Numbered from the stretch's first letter, positions 33,256 to 45,657 are shown. The stretch: 64,000 bases of DNA from Liriodendron chinense (GCA_003013855.2 ML058552.1:992001-1056000), one strand, 5' to 3'. A program made the numbers and translations. The notes: a model not told the origin generated them from the letters alone.

Positions 33256-34600
33256 ATTTTGCTAGTCTCGAGCAAAACATGCGAAAATAATCTAAGGATT
33301 TTTCAAAATACTGCAATCAATCTTATCCTCAATAGTTTTCACCAATCGAAACAATCTCGAGACTTCCTCTTATTTCCTAATAAAACAAAAATAAAGAGAA
33401 GAAAAGGTACAATGTATTTATGTGATCCTTCAAGTTATCTAAACAGTAGAGTTTCCAAGGCATACAGTTTTGAGAATATTTAAATATAGATTCTAGTCAC
33501 TTAGTAAACAACTTCATTGAGTTCAAAGCATTAATGATTCAATAGAAGCATTCTAAACATTGAGTTCCATGGTGCATGGTGAAGTCTAGCCTTAACACAA
33601 CTAGGGGTTCAGTCTTCTACTTTCATGTTAACACTGATGATTGAAGAGAATGGTCCGATCAACCAAGTCATTGATTCCGAACCTTGCTACTGTTCTTTTC
33701 AATATTTTTTTTTTCAACTTTTGATCTCTCCTTTTTTTTTTCGAACCGATAGCCGAAGACTCCAACAGGCTCACTTCGTACTATGGTAATGTTTTGTAAT
33801 GGTAACGACAATGGATGAAAATCCTTGCCCCAAATTAATGTGAATATCCCTTTTTTTTAACCAAAGTAGACAAGGATCTCCAGGTTTGGTGTCTATCACT
33901 CTCAACAATCATCAAGTCAACATTATAGTATCAAACTCAAATCCTGGCAATGCAAGCTAGATGTGAACTTGTGAAAATTCATGACTCGATCAATGTTTAT
34001 CATTTTCTAATAGAAAATTAATGGAAAGAACTCAATTTTGAAATTTACTGAAGCAACTAAACTCTAAGTTTTAACATTGTCATCACTAAATGCCTTTTCA
34101 TTCTATTATTCAAATTATTTCAAAATCACATAAATCACATAAATCCGTAGATTTTTTTTAAGGCTAAAGAAATAATAATTTACAGTCAATACAACCACAA
34201 AATTTCCTACTCCTTTTGTGCAATGCACATAGACCACATATCATCCGACAAACTCCTTCGGCCACAAGATGAGCCACATCCTCACATTTCCCATGATCAA
34301 TTCAGTTTGGGGTCTTACGCTGCTCATAATACCATGAGAGTGTGCTTCACCTCCCAGCTGCCTTAATCCCCTTCAGGAATTTCACACCCCCCAACCTAAA
34401 TGTAACATTGTCCTTAATGTTGAAAAATGAATGCATAGACAAATGCAACATGAGAGCAAAATGGTAAAGAATAGAGGGTAAAGAGTACCTGAGAGGATGA
34501 ATACTTGTAAGCGCTGGAATTTTTCAAGTTGACAAAACAAAATACAAGAAACAAACTAACCTACTAGTATACAAAAGGGGATCTCCGTCAGACTAGGAGA
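33256..34600 (-). other. B1 region between pol and 3' LTR, no env ORF
   Basis: About 1.3 kb of A/T-rich DNA with T-runs. No reading frame of useful length is present, so there is no envelope-like gene, unlike some Athila elements. Confidence 0.7.
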
Positions 34601-35254
34601 TCAATCCTGATAAACAGGATCTTCCAAAGGGGTGGATTCCTCCTCTGGTGCAAATTCCTCAAGAAAGGGCTTCAAACGCTGCCCGTTCACTTTAAATACA
34701 TTTCCATTTTTGGGGTTCTCAATCTCAATAGCCCCATGAGGGTAAACAGTTTTGACTACAAAAGGGCCGGTCCATCGAGATTTCAGCTTTCCTGGAAACA
34801 GATGTACCCTAGAATTGTACGAGAGAACTTTCTGAGATGGTTCAAAAGATCTTCGAAGGATATTCCTGTCATGGAATACCTTCGTTCGTTCCTTGTATAT
34901 TCTGGCATTATCATAAGCCTCATTCCAGATTTCCTCCAACTCATTCAGCTGGAGTTTGCGAAGCGAGCTGGCCTTGTCAAGATTGAAATTGAATTTCTTT
35001 ATAGCCCAATAGGCTTTATGCTCCAACTCCACAGGCAGATGGCAAGCTTTCCCATAGACAAGTCTATAGGGAGACATTCCAATCGGGGTTTTGTACGCTG
35101 TACGGTAAGCCCACAACGCATCGGTTAGTCTTAGAGACCAATCCTTGCGGTCTGGATTCACAGTTTTTTCCAAGATGTGTTTGATTTCCCTGTTGGAAAC
35201 TTCTGATTGACCACTTATTTGTGGGTGATAAGGCGTACTCACCTTGTGTGTGAT
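34601..35254 (-). pseudogene. B1 integrase, C-terminal part
   Basis: This continues B1 pol beyond the A1 insertion. It begins HKVSTPYHPQISGQ, contains the third catalytic residue of the integrase core (E in SNREIKHILEK), then DALWAYRTAYKTPIGMSPY and the GKACHLPVELEHKAYWAI block, and ends with the chromatin-facing tail (HLFPGKLKSRWTGPF) and PVYQD. The fragment itself is open. Its first part lies at 45,658-46,184. Confidence 0.93.
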
Positions 35255-35512
35255 TGTTGAGCTCTTAATTGTGCATATTCTAACCCCAATTCATCACTCA
35301 TTGTGCGAGGTTTGCATGGTTTATAGACAATTCTAATGCATGTTTTGTGATTGCAGGTTTGAGAGTGAACTCCGCCTAATTGATGATGAAAAGAGCTAAT
35401 TTAGGACCTTGGATGAAGACCCAAGGAGGGCCGAAGGAAGAAGGAAGCAAAGAAAGAAGCAAGGAAAGAAGAAAAGAGAAGAAAGAAAGGAAGAAAACAA
35501 GAAGAAAAGAGA

Positions 35513-35723
35513 CCGACCGGTCTTGACCGGTCGGCCAAGGGAGCCTGACCGGTCTAGACCGGTCAGCTATGCACGCTGTAATGCTATTGAACAAGGCCGA
35601 CCGGTCTTGACCGGTCGGCTATACCTACTGGATCATGGCTAAAGACGTCCGACCGGTCATGACCGGTCGGACAAGGTTGGTGGAGTGGCTGCCCACTGAG
35701 GCACGACCGGTCTAGACCGGTCG
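35513..35723. promoter_or_regulatory. Array of five GACCGGTC-N2-GACCGGTC palindromes
   Basis: Palindromes lie at 35,513-35,534 (TT centre), 35,545-35,566 (TA), 35,596-35,619 (TT), 35,647-35,672 (AT, arms of 12) and 35,704-35,723 (TA). The arms extend the core symmetrically and differ between units in a matched way, for example CCGACC/GGTCGG and CTGACC/GGTCAG. They stand about 110-300 bp upstream of the TATA box. An enhancer bound by a dimeric factor or a DNA cruciform is possible; neither is shown. Confidence 0.85.
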
Positions 35724-35829
35724 GCTGTGCGTAAGGACTTAGGACTTTCCAAATTCAGTCCGATTTTCTCTGTGCTGCGTAACTTTTACGCAGATTCTCG
35801 ATCTTTCTGAAGTTGTGGAGCCTTCCTAC

Positions 35830-35838
35830 TATAAAAGG
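35830..35838 (+). promoter_or_regulatory. A1 TATA box
   Basis: TATAAAAGG. The same nonamer is present in the A1 3' LTR (44,537-44,545), A2 (52,436-52,444), A3 (55,686-55,694) and, on the minus strand, in both B1 LTRs (31,527-31,535 and 53,806-53,814). Confidence 0.8.
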
Positions 35839-36808
35839 ACACTTAGGGATCGTTCCTAGGCTATCTAAGAAGGGTTGAAGCAAGCTTGGAGGCGGCGGAA
35901 GAGAATTTTGGAGTTCCACAACTCCTTGGAGTTTGTTTTTGCTGTTTTTATGAATTTTGTAGTTGTTTCATGTTTCCTTGGATCATGAGCAGCTAAACCT
36001 CTTAGCTAGGGCTAAGAGGTGAAGCTTGTAGTGGATCCAAGATGTTTCAATTCGTAGCTAGTTGGTTTTAAGTGTGGAATTCATGATTATGAACTATGGT
36101 TTGAAGTTTATACAAGTTTTTGAGTATTTTTCTTAGTCTTATGATGACTCATGGATGTTTGGGAGAATTACTTAATTGCTTAATTGGTTTGTGACAGTCT
36201 AGACCTGTATGATCCGAGGAATCGGAGTGCGCTCTAGTACTATGATCTTCATGAAGGGACTTCCTACCAAAGTTTTAATTTTCTGATTTTCTGTAATATG
36301 TATGGATTGTGCATGAGATTTGAATCAAGTTCAAATCCTGATCTAGCCTTGTCTTGTGACAGGACTTGAGGATGGTTATGATTGTGAACTAGACCTTTTG
36401 GAAAGGGGGATGACCTATGCAATTGAGCATGCTCAGCTCAGCCTACATTGAGTGAATCTTATGCATAGCACTTACATATTACAGATTGTTTGGTTTAACA
36501 GCTCTATCATCCGACTAGATAGACCTTAATGTCGATTCTAGTTGACAGAATGAGAAACCACAGCGGATTGAACATTAAGGATTGCTACAAGTGGATCCTT
36601 GAACCCCTAGTGCCTTTTTATTGTCTACGTTCAAATTAGTTTAAAACTGTTATTCACATCAATTCTATTCAAAATCTGATTATTAGCTTTCAATAGACGC
36701 TTTTGGATGTGTTTGTGAAATCCTACATAAGTCCTTGTGGATCGACCTCGGTCTTACCGAGTTTATTACTACATCGCAACCCTACACTTGGGGAAGCGAA
36801 CAAGTTTT

Positions 36809-36826
36809 TGGCGCCGTTGCCGGGGA
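36809..36826 (+). other. A1 primer-binding site (tRNA-Asp type)
   Basis: TGGCGCCGTTGCCGGGGA, six bases after the LTR, matches the usual Athila primer site, complementary to the 3' end of aspartate tRNA. Confidence 0.88.
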
Positions 36827-37371
36827 TTTTGACGGTTTTTTACAAATTTCTGAAATTAGTATCTATTTAGGATTTTTAAGATTTTTGGACTAACTTAGTT
36901 TGTTTATTTAATTTTTTTTTTCAGGGATTTCTAGGAAGCTGAAGAAGATACAAGGATTTCAAGTGCTGAATCAGGTTCTATCTTTCTAAACCTTACTCTT
37001 CTCCTTCTCCTATTCATTCCTATCTTATTCATCTCTTGTAGAGTGGGTGGAGACTCCTTTTGGATCTCTGAAAGGTCGGCCTTTTTGCCACCTGGATTCC
37101 TATTGATCGGCTCTGCCGTCTTAGATCACCTTGTGCTCAGAGATTTCTTTTCTCATCTCTACTCCTCTTTCTCCTTTTTCTGCACTTTTTCTCAAAAGAT
37201 TCAAAGAGTGGGTGGGGAGTTCTCTGAACCCCTATTGACCAGGAGAAATCGGTCTCTATCCTTGCTTCTGGCTTAGCCATTGCAAGACACCTTGTGCTTC
37301 GGTCTTAGAGAAAAGTAAAGAAAGGGAGGAAGAATTCTTCTTTCTCTTTGTTTCTTATTTTTTGGTTTTGC

Positions 37372-38860
37372 ATGCCACATTGGGCTCGGGATTCCAATAA
37401 CCGACTCATACGTGAAGGGGGGATAGTAGAAGGAATTGACAGAGAACCACGTGCGAGGAGACATCTAAACTCTCCAATTTTGTCTGAAAATATGGCTGCA
37501 AATCAACTTAATCCGGGCCAAAACCAAACTGAAACAGGGGAGAATGTGGTTGAGAATGTTCCCCGACCTAGGACTTTACGTGATTTCTTGCAACCCGCAA
37601 GAGCAAGCACCCCATCCTGCATAGTTTTTCCACAAAATGCAGGGAATGTGGATTTGAAACCGGGAGTGATTCAACTTCTCCCTAAATTCCATGGTTTAGA
37701 CAGTGAAAGTGCCTATCAACACCTTAAGGAGCTTGATGAGGTAATTACCACCATGCACTTTGCAAATGTGACTGAAGATGTAGTAAGACTAAAATTCTTC
37801 CCTTTCACTCTTAAAGATAAAGCCAAGGGTTGACTTTATGCATTGAGGCCAAGATCAATTGGTGCATGGACTGATATCACAGAGAATTTATAAAAAAATT
37901 CTTCCCTACTCACAAAACGAACATGTTGAAGCGCCTTATCATGAACTTTGCCCAAAAGGAAGATGAAACCTTCTTCCAATGTTGGGAAAGGTTTAAGGAG
38001 TTATTAAATGCATGCCCACATCATGGCTATGAAATTTGGCGGGTTATAAGCTTTTTCTATGAAGGACTGACTTCACCCATGCGCCAATTTGTAGAGATGA
38101 TGTGTAACGGGGAGTTCATGAATAAGGAAGCTGATGAAGCATGGGATTATTTGGCAGAATTGGCTGAGAATGCACAGGCTTGGGACACATCGAAACCAAC
38201 TAATTCCAAGACTGGCCAACAAAAGGAAAAGGGGGGAATGTATGTCTTATCAGAAGAAGATAGCATAAGTGCACGGTTGGCTAGCCTCACAAGAAAGGTC
38301 GAAGCCATGGAATTAAGGAAAAGTGAAACGATCAACTCCACTGATGTTGAAACTGTTTGTGCAATTTGTGCTGGAAATCAACATGCAACACAAGATTGCC
38401 CCACAATTTCAGCAGTTCAAGGCATCTTACAAGAACAAACAAATGCCATAAACAGTTATCAACAGCAATATGGTGCTCCAAACTCAAACACGTTTAATCC
38501 TAATTGGAAGAACCATCCCAACTTCAGTTGGAGGAATGGACCCACTGCAAATGCAAACAACACTCCAAAAGTATCACTAGAGGAGATGTTGGGTGCATTC
38601 GTATCGGTCCAGGCTGAGTATAACAAGACAAATTCTCTAAAAATAGATGGGTTCATGCAAGAGCAGTTGAAATTCAACCAAAATTCAACTCAAGCCATCA
38701 ATGAATTGAAAACATCACTGGCTAGAGTTGAATCTCATCTTAGTGTTAGAGAGAAGGGCACACTTCCTGCCCAACCTCTTTCTAACCCAAGGACCCAGTA
38801 TGAGATACAAGATGCAAGCTCATCCTCCCACCATACGGAACATGTCCAAGCTATCACCGC
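37372..38860 (+). pseudogene. A1 gag (broken)
   Basis: Gag of the Athila type. The start chosen is the ATG of MPHWARDSNNRL, which aligns with the start of B1 gag. RTLRDFLQPARASTPSC and GVIQLLPKFHGLDSE mark the N-terminal half, and FFQCWERFKELLNACPHHGY marks the capsid region. A CCHC knuckle, CAICAGNQHATQDC, lies near 38,360-38,400. TGA at 37,831-37,833 replaces the Trp seen in B1 (AKSWLHSLRP), and a 1-nt loss near 37,878 shifts the frame. Past that point the ORF is open into protease. Confidence 0.92.
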
Positions 38861-41800
38861 TTTGAGAAGTGGGAAAGAAATTGACAAATGTAATCCGGTG
38901 AAGGCCCCAAAGCCTAAGGATCCGGAAATTCCCAAAGAGGATGATAGCCCAAACAATACTCCGCAAGAGAAAGAACCGGAAAGACAATACAAGCCGGTTG
39001 CCCCATTTCCACAAAGGTTGATTTCACCTAAACCTTTAGATAAAAATCTAGAGATTTTAGAAGTTTTCAAGCAGGTGAAGATCAATATCCCGTTGTTAGA
39101 TGCAATAAAACAAATACCATCGTATGCCAAATTTCTAAAGGAGTTGTGTACGGTCAAAAGGAAACACAATGTTCACAACAAAGTACTTTTGACCGAGAAC
39201 TTGAGCGCCATCATCAAACAAGAGGTGCCCCAAAAATACAAGGATCCGGGTAGTCCAACCATCTCATGCATCATAGGAGACTACCGGATTAAACAAGCCC
39301 TACTCGACTTGGGGGCAAGTGTGAATCTCATTCCATACTCGGTCTACGAGCAACTTGGGTTAGGTGAATTAAAACCAACCAAAACCACACTCCAACTTGC
39401 TGATAGATCCATCCATATACCAAGAGGAATGATAGAGGATGTTCTAGTCCAAGTTGATAAATTCTACTACCCAGTAGACTTTATTGTCTTGGACACACAT
39501 CCCGTGATTGGCACCGGTGCTCAAATTCCTGTCATACTTGGACGACCATTTCTAGCTACCTCAAATGCCATTATCAATTGTAGAAACGGACTTGTACAAA
39601 TGTCCTTTGAAAATATGACCCTTGAGCTTAATATATTTGATTTATGCAAACAACCACGGGAAGTTGATGATGATGTCTACGAATTAAACATGATCGAATC
39701 ATTCGTGGAGGATACAGTCCCCTTATCACTATTTTCCGACCCTTTGGAGGCATGTGTGGCCCATTCTCATGAGATAAATGATGACACAATACAAGAGATG
39801 GATGCCATGCTAGAGATGATGCCAGTGCTTGATAATAAAAGATGGAGGGCCCTATTTGAGCCCTTGCCTGTAAACGAGAACAAGGCCCTCCCATCCAACA
39901 TCAAGGCACCAACACTCGACCTAAAACCATTACCAAGTGAGCTGAAATATGTTTATTTAGGTCGAGATGAGACATATCCAGTGGTGATTTCTTCCCACTT
40001 GGATGAGGAATAAGAGAGTAGGCTAATAGCCACTCTATTAGAGCACAAGAGTGCCATTGGATGGTCAATTGCGGATCTCAAAGGCATAGACCCACTGATT
40101 TGTACTCATCGCATACACCTTGAGGAGAATGTGAAGACATCCCGGCAACCACAAAGACGATTAAATCCAAACATGAAGGATGTGGTTAAGGCCGAAGTGG
40201 TAAAGCTATTGGATGTGGGTATTATTTACCCAATATCCGATAGCCAATGGGTGAGCCCAACTCAAGTGGTGCCTAAGAAATCCGGAATAACCATTGTAAC
40301 CAATGCCAATAATGAACTTATGCCAACTAGAGTCACTACCGGTTGGAGAATGTGCATTGACTACAGGAAGCTAAACACTGTCATGAGGAAAGACCACTTC
40401 CCCTACCATTTGTTGATCAAATTTTAGAACGGTTGGCGGGTCATTCTCACTTTTGCTTCCTTGATGGCTATTCAGGGTACAACCAAATAGAAATTGCCCG
40501 TGAAGACCAAGAAAAGACTACATTCACATGTCCATTTGGCACTTTCGCCTATCGACGGATGCCGTTTGGACTATGTAATGCCCCTGCCACCTTTCAGCGT
40601 TGTATGATGAGTATTTTTTCTGACATGGTGGGGACCATTCTCGAAGTCTTCATGGATGATTTTTCCGTATTTGGTTGTAGCTTTGATGAGTGCCTTGAGC
40701 ACTTGAAGTCTGTGTTGAAAAGATGTGAAGAGAAGAACCTTGTGCTCAATTGGGAGAAGTGTCACTTCATGGTTCAAAAGGGAATTGTACTTGATCACAT
40801 CGTTTCACAAAATGGAATCGAGGTGGACAAAGCAAAAATTGATCTTATCTCTAACCTTCCACCACCCAAAAGCATACGAGATGTACGGTCCTTTTTAGGA
40901 CACGCAGGATTTTACAGAAGGTTCATAAAGGACTTCAGTTTACTCTCTCGCCCTTTATGTAACCTACTTTAAAAGGAAAATTCATTTGAGTGGAATGAAG
41001 AATGTCAAAAGGCCTTTACCACCCTTAAAGGTATGTTGACATGTGCTCCCATAATGCAACCACCTGATTGGAACATTCCTTTTGAGATTATGTGCGATGC
41101 TAGTGCCTATGCTATTGGGGCCGTGTTAGGTCAAAGAAAAGAGAAAAAGCCATGTGTCATCTACTATGCAAGTAGAACCCTAAACTCAGCCCAAACAAAC
41201 TACACCACTACTGAAAAAGAGCTTTTAGCCGTAGTTTTTGCCTTGGACAAGTTTAGGTCCTACTTGATTGGATCCAAGATCATTATATTCACTGACCATG
41301 CCGCGCTTAAGTATCTTCTTTCTAAGAAGGATGCTAAACCACGGTTGTTAAGATGGATCCTTCTACTCCAGGAATTCGACATAGAAATATGTGATAAGAA
41401 AGGAGTAGAGAATGTAGTAGCTGACCACCTCTCTCGACTTGTCCTCACTGATTCCCCTGAAACGACTACAATCAATGACATGTTCCCCGATGAACAACTT
41501 TTTGCTGTTTCCCAATTGCCATGGTATGCGGACATTGCTAACTATCTTGCTACAGGTACTATTTCTACATATTGGAAGAAGCAAGATAAGGATAAATTCT
41601 TCACAGAGGAGCGGAAATTCCTATGGGACGACCCATATCTATTCAAGTATTGTCCCGATCAAATCATAAGGAGATGTGTGTCGGATGAGGAACAACAAAG
41701 TATCATCTCCTTTTGTCATTCTCAGGCATGTGGTGGCCACTTTTCGGCTAAAAAGACCACAGCGAAAATTCTGCAATGTGGGTTTTATTGGCCCACCATG

Positions 41801-42818
41801 TTCAAAGACACACATGAGTTTTGCAAAGCATGTGAACCTTGTCAGAAATTAGGAGGAATCTCCCGTAGAAATATGATGCCACTCAATCCCATCTTAATAA
41901 TCGAAATTTTTTATTGTTGGGGCATCGATTTCATGGGCCCATTCCCATCTTCTTTTGGAAACCTATACATCTTGCTTGCCGTTGATTATGTTTCCAAATG
42001 AGTTGAGGCCATCCCTTGCCGAAATAATGACCATAAAATGGTCATTCGCTTTTTAAAAGAGAATATTCTTTCCCGGTTTGGAACGCCTCGAGTCATCATA
42101 AGTGATGGAGGGTCTCACTTTTGCAATCGCCCTTTTGAAACCTTAATGAAGAAATATGGCATAACACACAAAGTGAGCACTCCCTATCACCCACAAACTA
42201 GTGGGCAAGCTGAGATATCCAATAGGGAGATTAAACACATTTTAGAGAAAACAGGTGAACCCCGATCGCAAGGATTGGTCGCTTCGGCTCACCGATGCGC
42301 TTTGGGCTTACCGTACTGCTTTCAAAACCCCTATTGGAATGTCTCCCTATAGACTTGTCTATGGGAAGGCTTGTCACTTGCCTGTGGAGTTGGAACATAG
42401 GGCATATTGGGCCATTAAGAAGATGAATTTCAATTCTGACAAGGCAAGCTCGTTACGCAAACTACAATTGAATGAACTTGCAGAAATCCGGAATGAAGCT
42501 TATGAGAATGCGAGAATTTACAAGGACAAGACGAAGATATTCCATGATAAGAATATTCTTTGCAAGACATTCACGATCAATCAAAAAGTCCTCATGTATA
42601 ATTCTCGCTTACATCTATTTCCGAGAAAATTAAGATCTCGATGGACCGGTCCCTACATTGTGCAAACTGTTTATCCATATGGGACTGTCGAGCTGTTGAA
42701 TTCGAGGAACGGCAACATTTTTAAGGCGAATGGGCAGCGATTAAAGCCGTTCTTTGAGAAATTCCCTTCAGAAGGTATGTCCATACCTCTGAATGATCCT
42801 GTGTATCAGGATGATTGA
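38861..42818 (+). pseudogene. A1 pol: protease, RT, RNase H, integrase (broken)
   Basis: Domains are in gypsy order. The aspartic protease with DLGASVNLIP is near 39,310; RT has FLDGYSGYNQIEI and the FMDDFSVF catalytic box near 40,650; RNase H has MCDASAYAIGAVLGQ and TDHAAL; integrase has an HHCC finger (about 41,710-41,850) and D, D, E residues in GIDFMGPFPSS, DGGSHFCNRP and AEISNREIKH. TAA 40,011-40,013, TAA 40,970-40,972 and TGA 41,999-42,001 interrupt it. Frameshifts lie near 40,403 and 42,252. B1 has Gln, Gln and Trp at the three stop positions. The product would have been a polyprotein cut by its own protease. Confidence 0.93.
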
Positions 42819-42821
42819 TCT

Positions 42822-43949
42822 CCTAGTCTGATGGAGGTATAGAGTAGTTAGGATTAGGATTTTGTTGCTTTGGTTTATTTTTGCTTAGGTTTGTTAGAAG
42901 GAGGAGGAATTCCAATTTTCACTCTCTCAGGTACTATCACTCCTCACTCCCTTTTATTTTTCAAATTGCTCTCATGTTTTGCTCATTGCACATCTTTTAC
43001 ATTGAGGACAATGCAAGATTTGGTTGGGGGGTGTAGGATCATTTAGATGAATCCAGTGTTTTGCAACATTTCAAGCAATTATTGTGTGAAAATTTTTCGA
43101 TTTTTCAAAAATTCGAAACTCTTTTGTAAAACATCAGTTCTATGCATTCCAAATGATATGAGCATAAGAGGAGGAGATATGAAGTGTATGAGGCTGTATG
43201 TCTGGAATCTCTCATAGCATAATGGTTTTATATGTGAATTCCCCTATTTCTGTGATTGATAGAAAATCTGAACACTTTTACACCTAGTCCACATTACACG
43301 ATTTTCATGGGTTGAAGGGACTATGTGATTTATGGATTAGCTAGACTTTGAATTAAGGTATTGAGAAATCAGGCCGGGGTACTTTGTCCATCCTTGTCCA
43401 TGGGAAAACAATGCTGGATATGGATTTCTAAAAATCCTATCTAAATTAAAAGAAAAAGGAAAAGGAAGGATGAAATTGGGAATGATGGAAAAAACGGGGG
43501 AAAATTCCGATTAGGGCTACCTACTACCAACCGGGGGATGGTATACTCGTAACCAAAGCCGGAAATGGGACGTAGTGTGAAAGTCGTCAGAAGGACGGTA
43601 AGGTAAATTCCTGTCATTGGCTTGATGTGGCTCTATATACCTTGAGATCTATAGTCTGATTGATCTATGAAGAAGATAATCCTAGAAACTCGTGAGATGA
43701 ATTTTTTTCACTGTCCACACTAGGGTGAATTTGTTCAAGTTCTTCTATTTATCAACCAATCAGCGGGAATTTCATATGAATGCTTATTATGTTTTAAGAG
43801 CTTACGATTTCAGCCCCTGTCACCTAATAATGCTGAATCTTACACTTGTATGTCTTGGGACGTATAGAAGAAGGGTTTCTGAAAGAGAGTTGAGTTTTGA
43901 AGAATGGGATTAGCTTCACGCATGTTTTGCTCGGGACTAGCAAAATGCT
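42822..43949 (+). other. A1 region between pol and 3' LTR, no env ORF
   Basis: About 1.1 kb with only short chance ORFs. No envelope-like gene is present. The region ends in CTAGCAAAATGCTG followed by the polypurine tract. Confidence 0.75.
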
Positions 43950-43961
43950 GGTTGGGGGGTG
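43950..43961 (+). other. A1 polypurine tract
   Basis: GGTTGGGGGGTG directly precedes the TGTTGAGC start of the 3' LTR. Confidence 0.9.
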
Positions 43962-45657
43962 TGTTGAGCTCTTAATTGTGCATATTTTAACCCCAATTCA
44001 TCACTCATTGTGCGAGGTTTGCATGGTTTATAGACAATTCTAATGCATGTTTTGTGATTCCAGGTTTGAGAGTGAACTCCGCCTAATTGATGATGAAAAG
44101 AGCTAACTTAGGACCTTGGATGAAGACCCAAGGAGGGCCGAAGGAAGAAGGAAGCAAAGAAAGAAGCAAGGAAAGAAGAAAAGAGAAGAAAGAAAGGAAG
44201 AAAACAAGAAGAAAAGAGACCGACCGGTCTTGATCGGTCGGCCAAGGGAGCCTGACCGGTCTAGACCAGTCAGCTATGCACGCTGTAATGCTATTGAACA
44301 AGGCCGACCGGTCTTGACCGGTCGGCTATACCTGCTGGATCATGGCTGAAGACGTCCGACCGGTCATGACCGGTCGGACAAGGTTGCTGGAGTGGCTGCC
44401 CATTGAGGCACGACCGGTCTAGACCGGTCGGCCGTGCGTAAGGACTTAGGACTTTCCAAATTCAGTCCGATTTTCTCTGCGCTGCGTAACTTTTACGCAG
44501 ATTCTCGATCTTTCTGAAGTTGTGGAGCCTTCCTACTATAAAAGGACACCTAGGGATCGTTCCTAGGCTATCTAAGAAGGGTCGAAGCAAGCTTGGAGGC
44601 GGCGGAAGAGAATTTTGGAGTTCCACAACTCCTTGGAGTTTGTTTTTGCTATTTTTATGAATTTTGTAGTTGTTTCATGTTTCCTTGGATCATGAGCAGC
44701 TAAACCTCTTAGCTAGGGCTAAGAGGTGAAGCTTGTAGTGGATCCAAGATGTTTCAATTCGTAGCTAGTTGGTTTTAAGTGTGGAATTCATGATTATGAA
44801 CTATGGTTTGAAGTTTATACAAGTTTTTGAGTAGTTTTTCTTAGTCTTATGATGACTCATGGATGTTTGGGAGAATTACTATGAGGATTGGATTGGGGAG
44901 TTTAGAAAAAGGCTCCGAAGGTGCCAAGAGCTGTTGAAGAATAAGGTCTTCTATTTGAGTTGAGAACCGGAATCAGAAGTGACGGTAAGTATAAGTATAC
45001 GAGTTGATAACAGAACAAAGAACCCCTTAATTGCTTAATTGGTTTGTGACAGTCTAGACCTGTATGATCCGAGGAATCGGAGTGCACTCTAGTACTATGA
45101 TCTTCATGAAGGGACTTCCTACCAAAGTTCTAATTTTCTGATTTTCTGTAATATGTATGGATTGTGCATGAGATTTGAATCAAGTTCAAATCCTGATCTA
45201 GCCTTGTCTTATGACAGGACTTGAGGATGGTTATGATTGTGAATTAGACCTTTTGGAAAGGGGGATGACCTATGTAATTGAGCATGCTCAGCTCAGCCTA
45301 CATTGAGTGAATCTTATGCATAGCACTTACATATTATAGATTGTTTGGTTTAACAGCTCTATCATCCGACTAAATAGACCTTAATGTCGATTCTAGTTGA
45401 GAGAATGAGAAACCACAGCGGATTGAACATCAAGGATTGCTACAAGTGGATCCTTGAACCCCTAGTGCCTTTTTATTGTCTACGTTCAAATTAGTTTAAA
45501 ACTGTTATTCACATCAATTATATTCAAAATCTGATTATTAGCTTTCAATAGACGCTTTTGGATGTGTTTGTGAAATCCTACATAAGTCCCTGTGGATTGA
45601 CCTCGGTCTTACCGAGTTTATTACTACATCGCAACCCTACACTTGGGGAAGCGAACA
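43962..45657 (+). repeat. A1 3' LTR (with 147-bp insertion)
   Basis: 1696 bp, against 1548 bp for the 5' copy. The difference is an insertion at about 44,881-45,027 (starting ATGAGGATTGG, ending AACCCC). Palindromes lie at 44,219-44,432; two have lost symmetry by single transitions (GATCGGTC, GACCAGTC). The TATA box is at 44,537-44,545 and the stem-loop at 45,602-45,616. Confidence 0.96.

Larger units (their letters stand above)
35255..36802 (+). repeat. A1 5' LTR
   Basis: 1548 bp, TGTTGAGCTC...GAAGCGAACA. In order it holds an AAG-rich stretch (35,420-35,510), five GACCGGTC palindromes (35,513-35,723), a TATA box (35,830-35,838) and a CTCGGTCTTACCGAG stem-loop (36,747-36,761) close to the 3' end. 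Confidence 0.97.
35255..45657 (+). mobile_element. A1: full-length Athila-like element, family A
   Basis: A 10,403-bp plus-strand element with perfect TSD GTGAT (35,250-35,254 and 45,658-45,662). LTRs are at 35,255-36,802 and 43,962-45,657. Primer site, gag-pol and polypurine tract are all present. By eye the LTRs differ at about 27 positions in 1548 aligned bases (about 1.8 percent), mostly transitions, plus one 147-bp insertion in the 3' LTR. It lies inside the B1 integrase gene, so it is younger than B1. Its own pol is broken by four nonsense codons and at least three frameshifts. Confidence 0.97.

Noticed and set aside
35513..35723. CRISPR-like array of spaced palindromes
   Set aside because: The spacers are short and unequal, the units differ, the site is inside a plant LTR, and the array is repeated in each family member. 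It is an LTR feature.
42822..43949. Possible envelope-like ORF after A1 pol (also 33,256-34,600 in B1)
   Set aside because: Only short ORFs without signal peptide or membrane segments, not shared between the elements.
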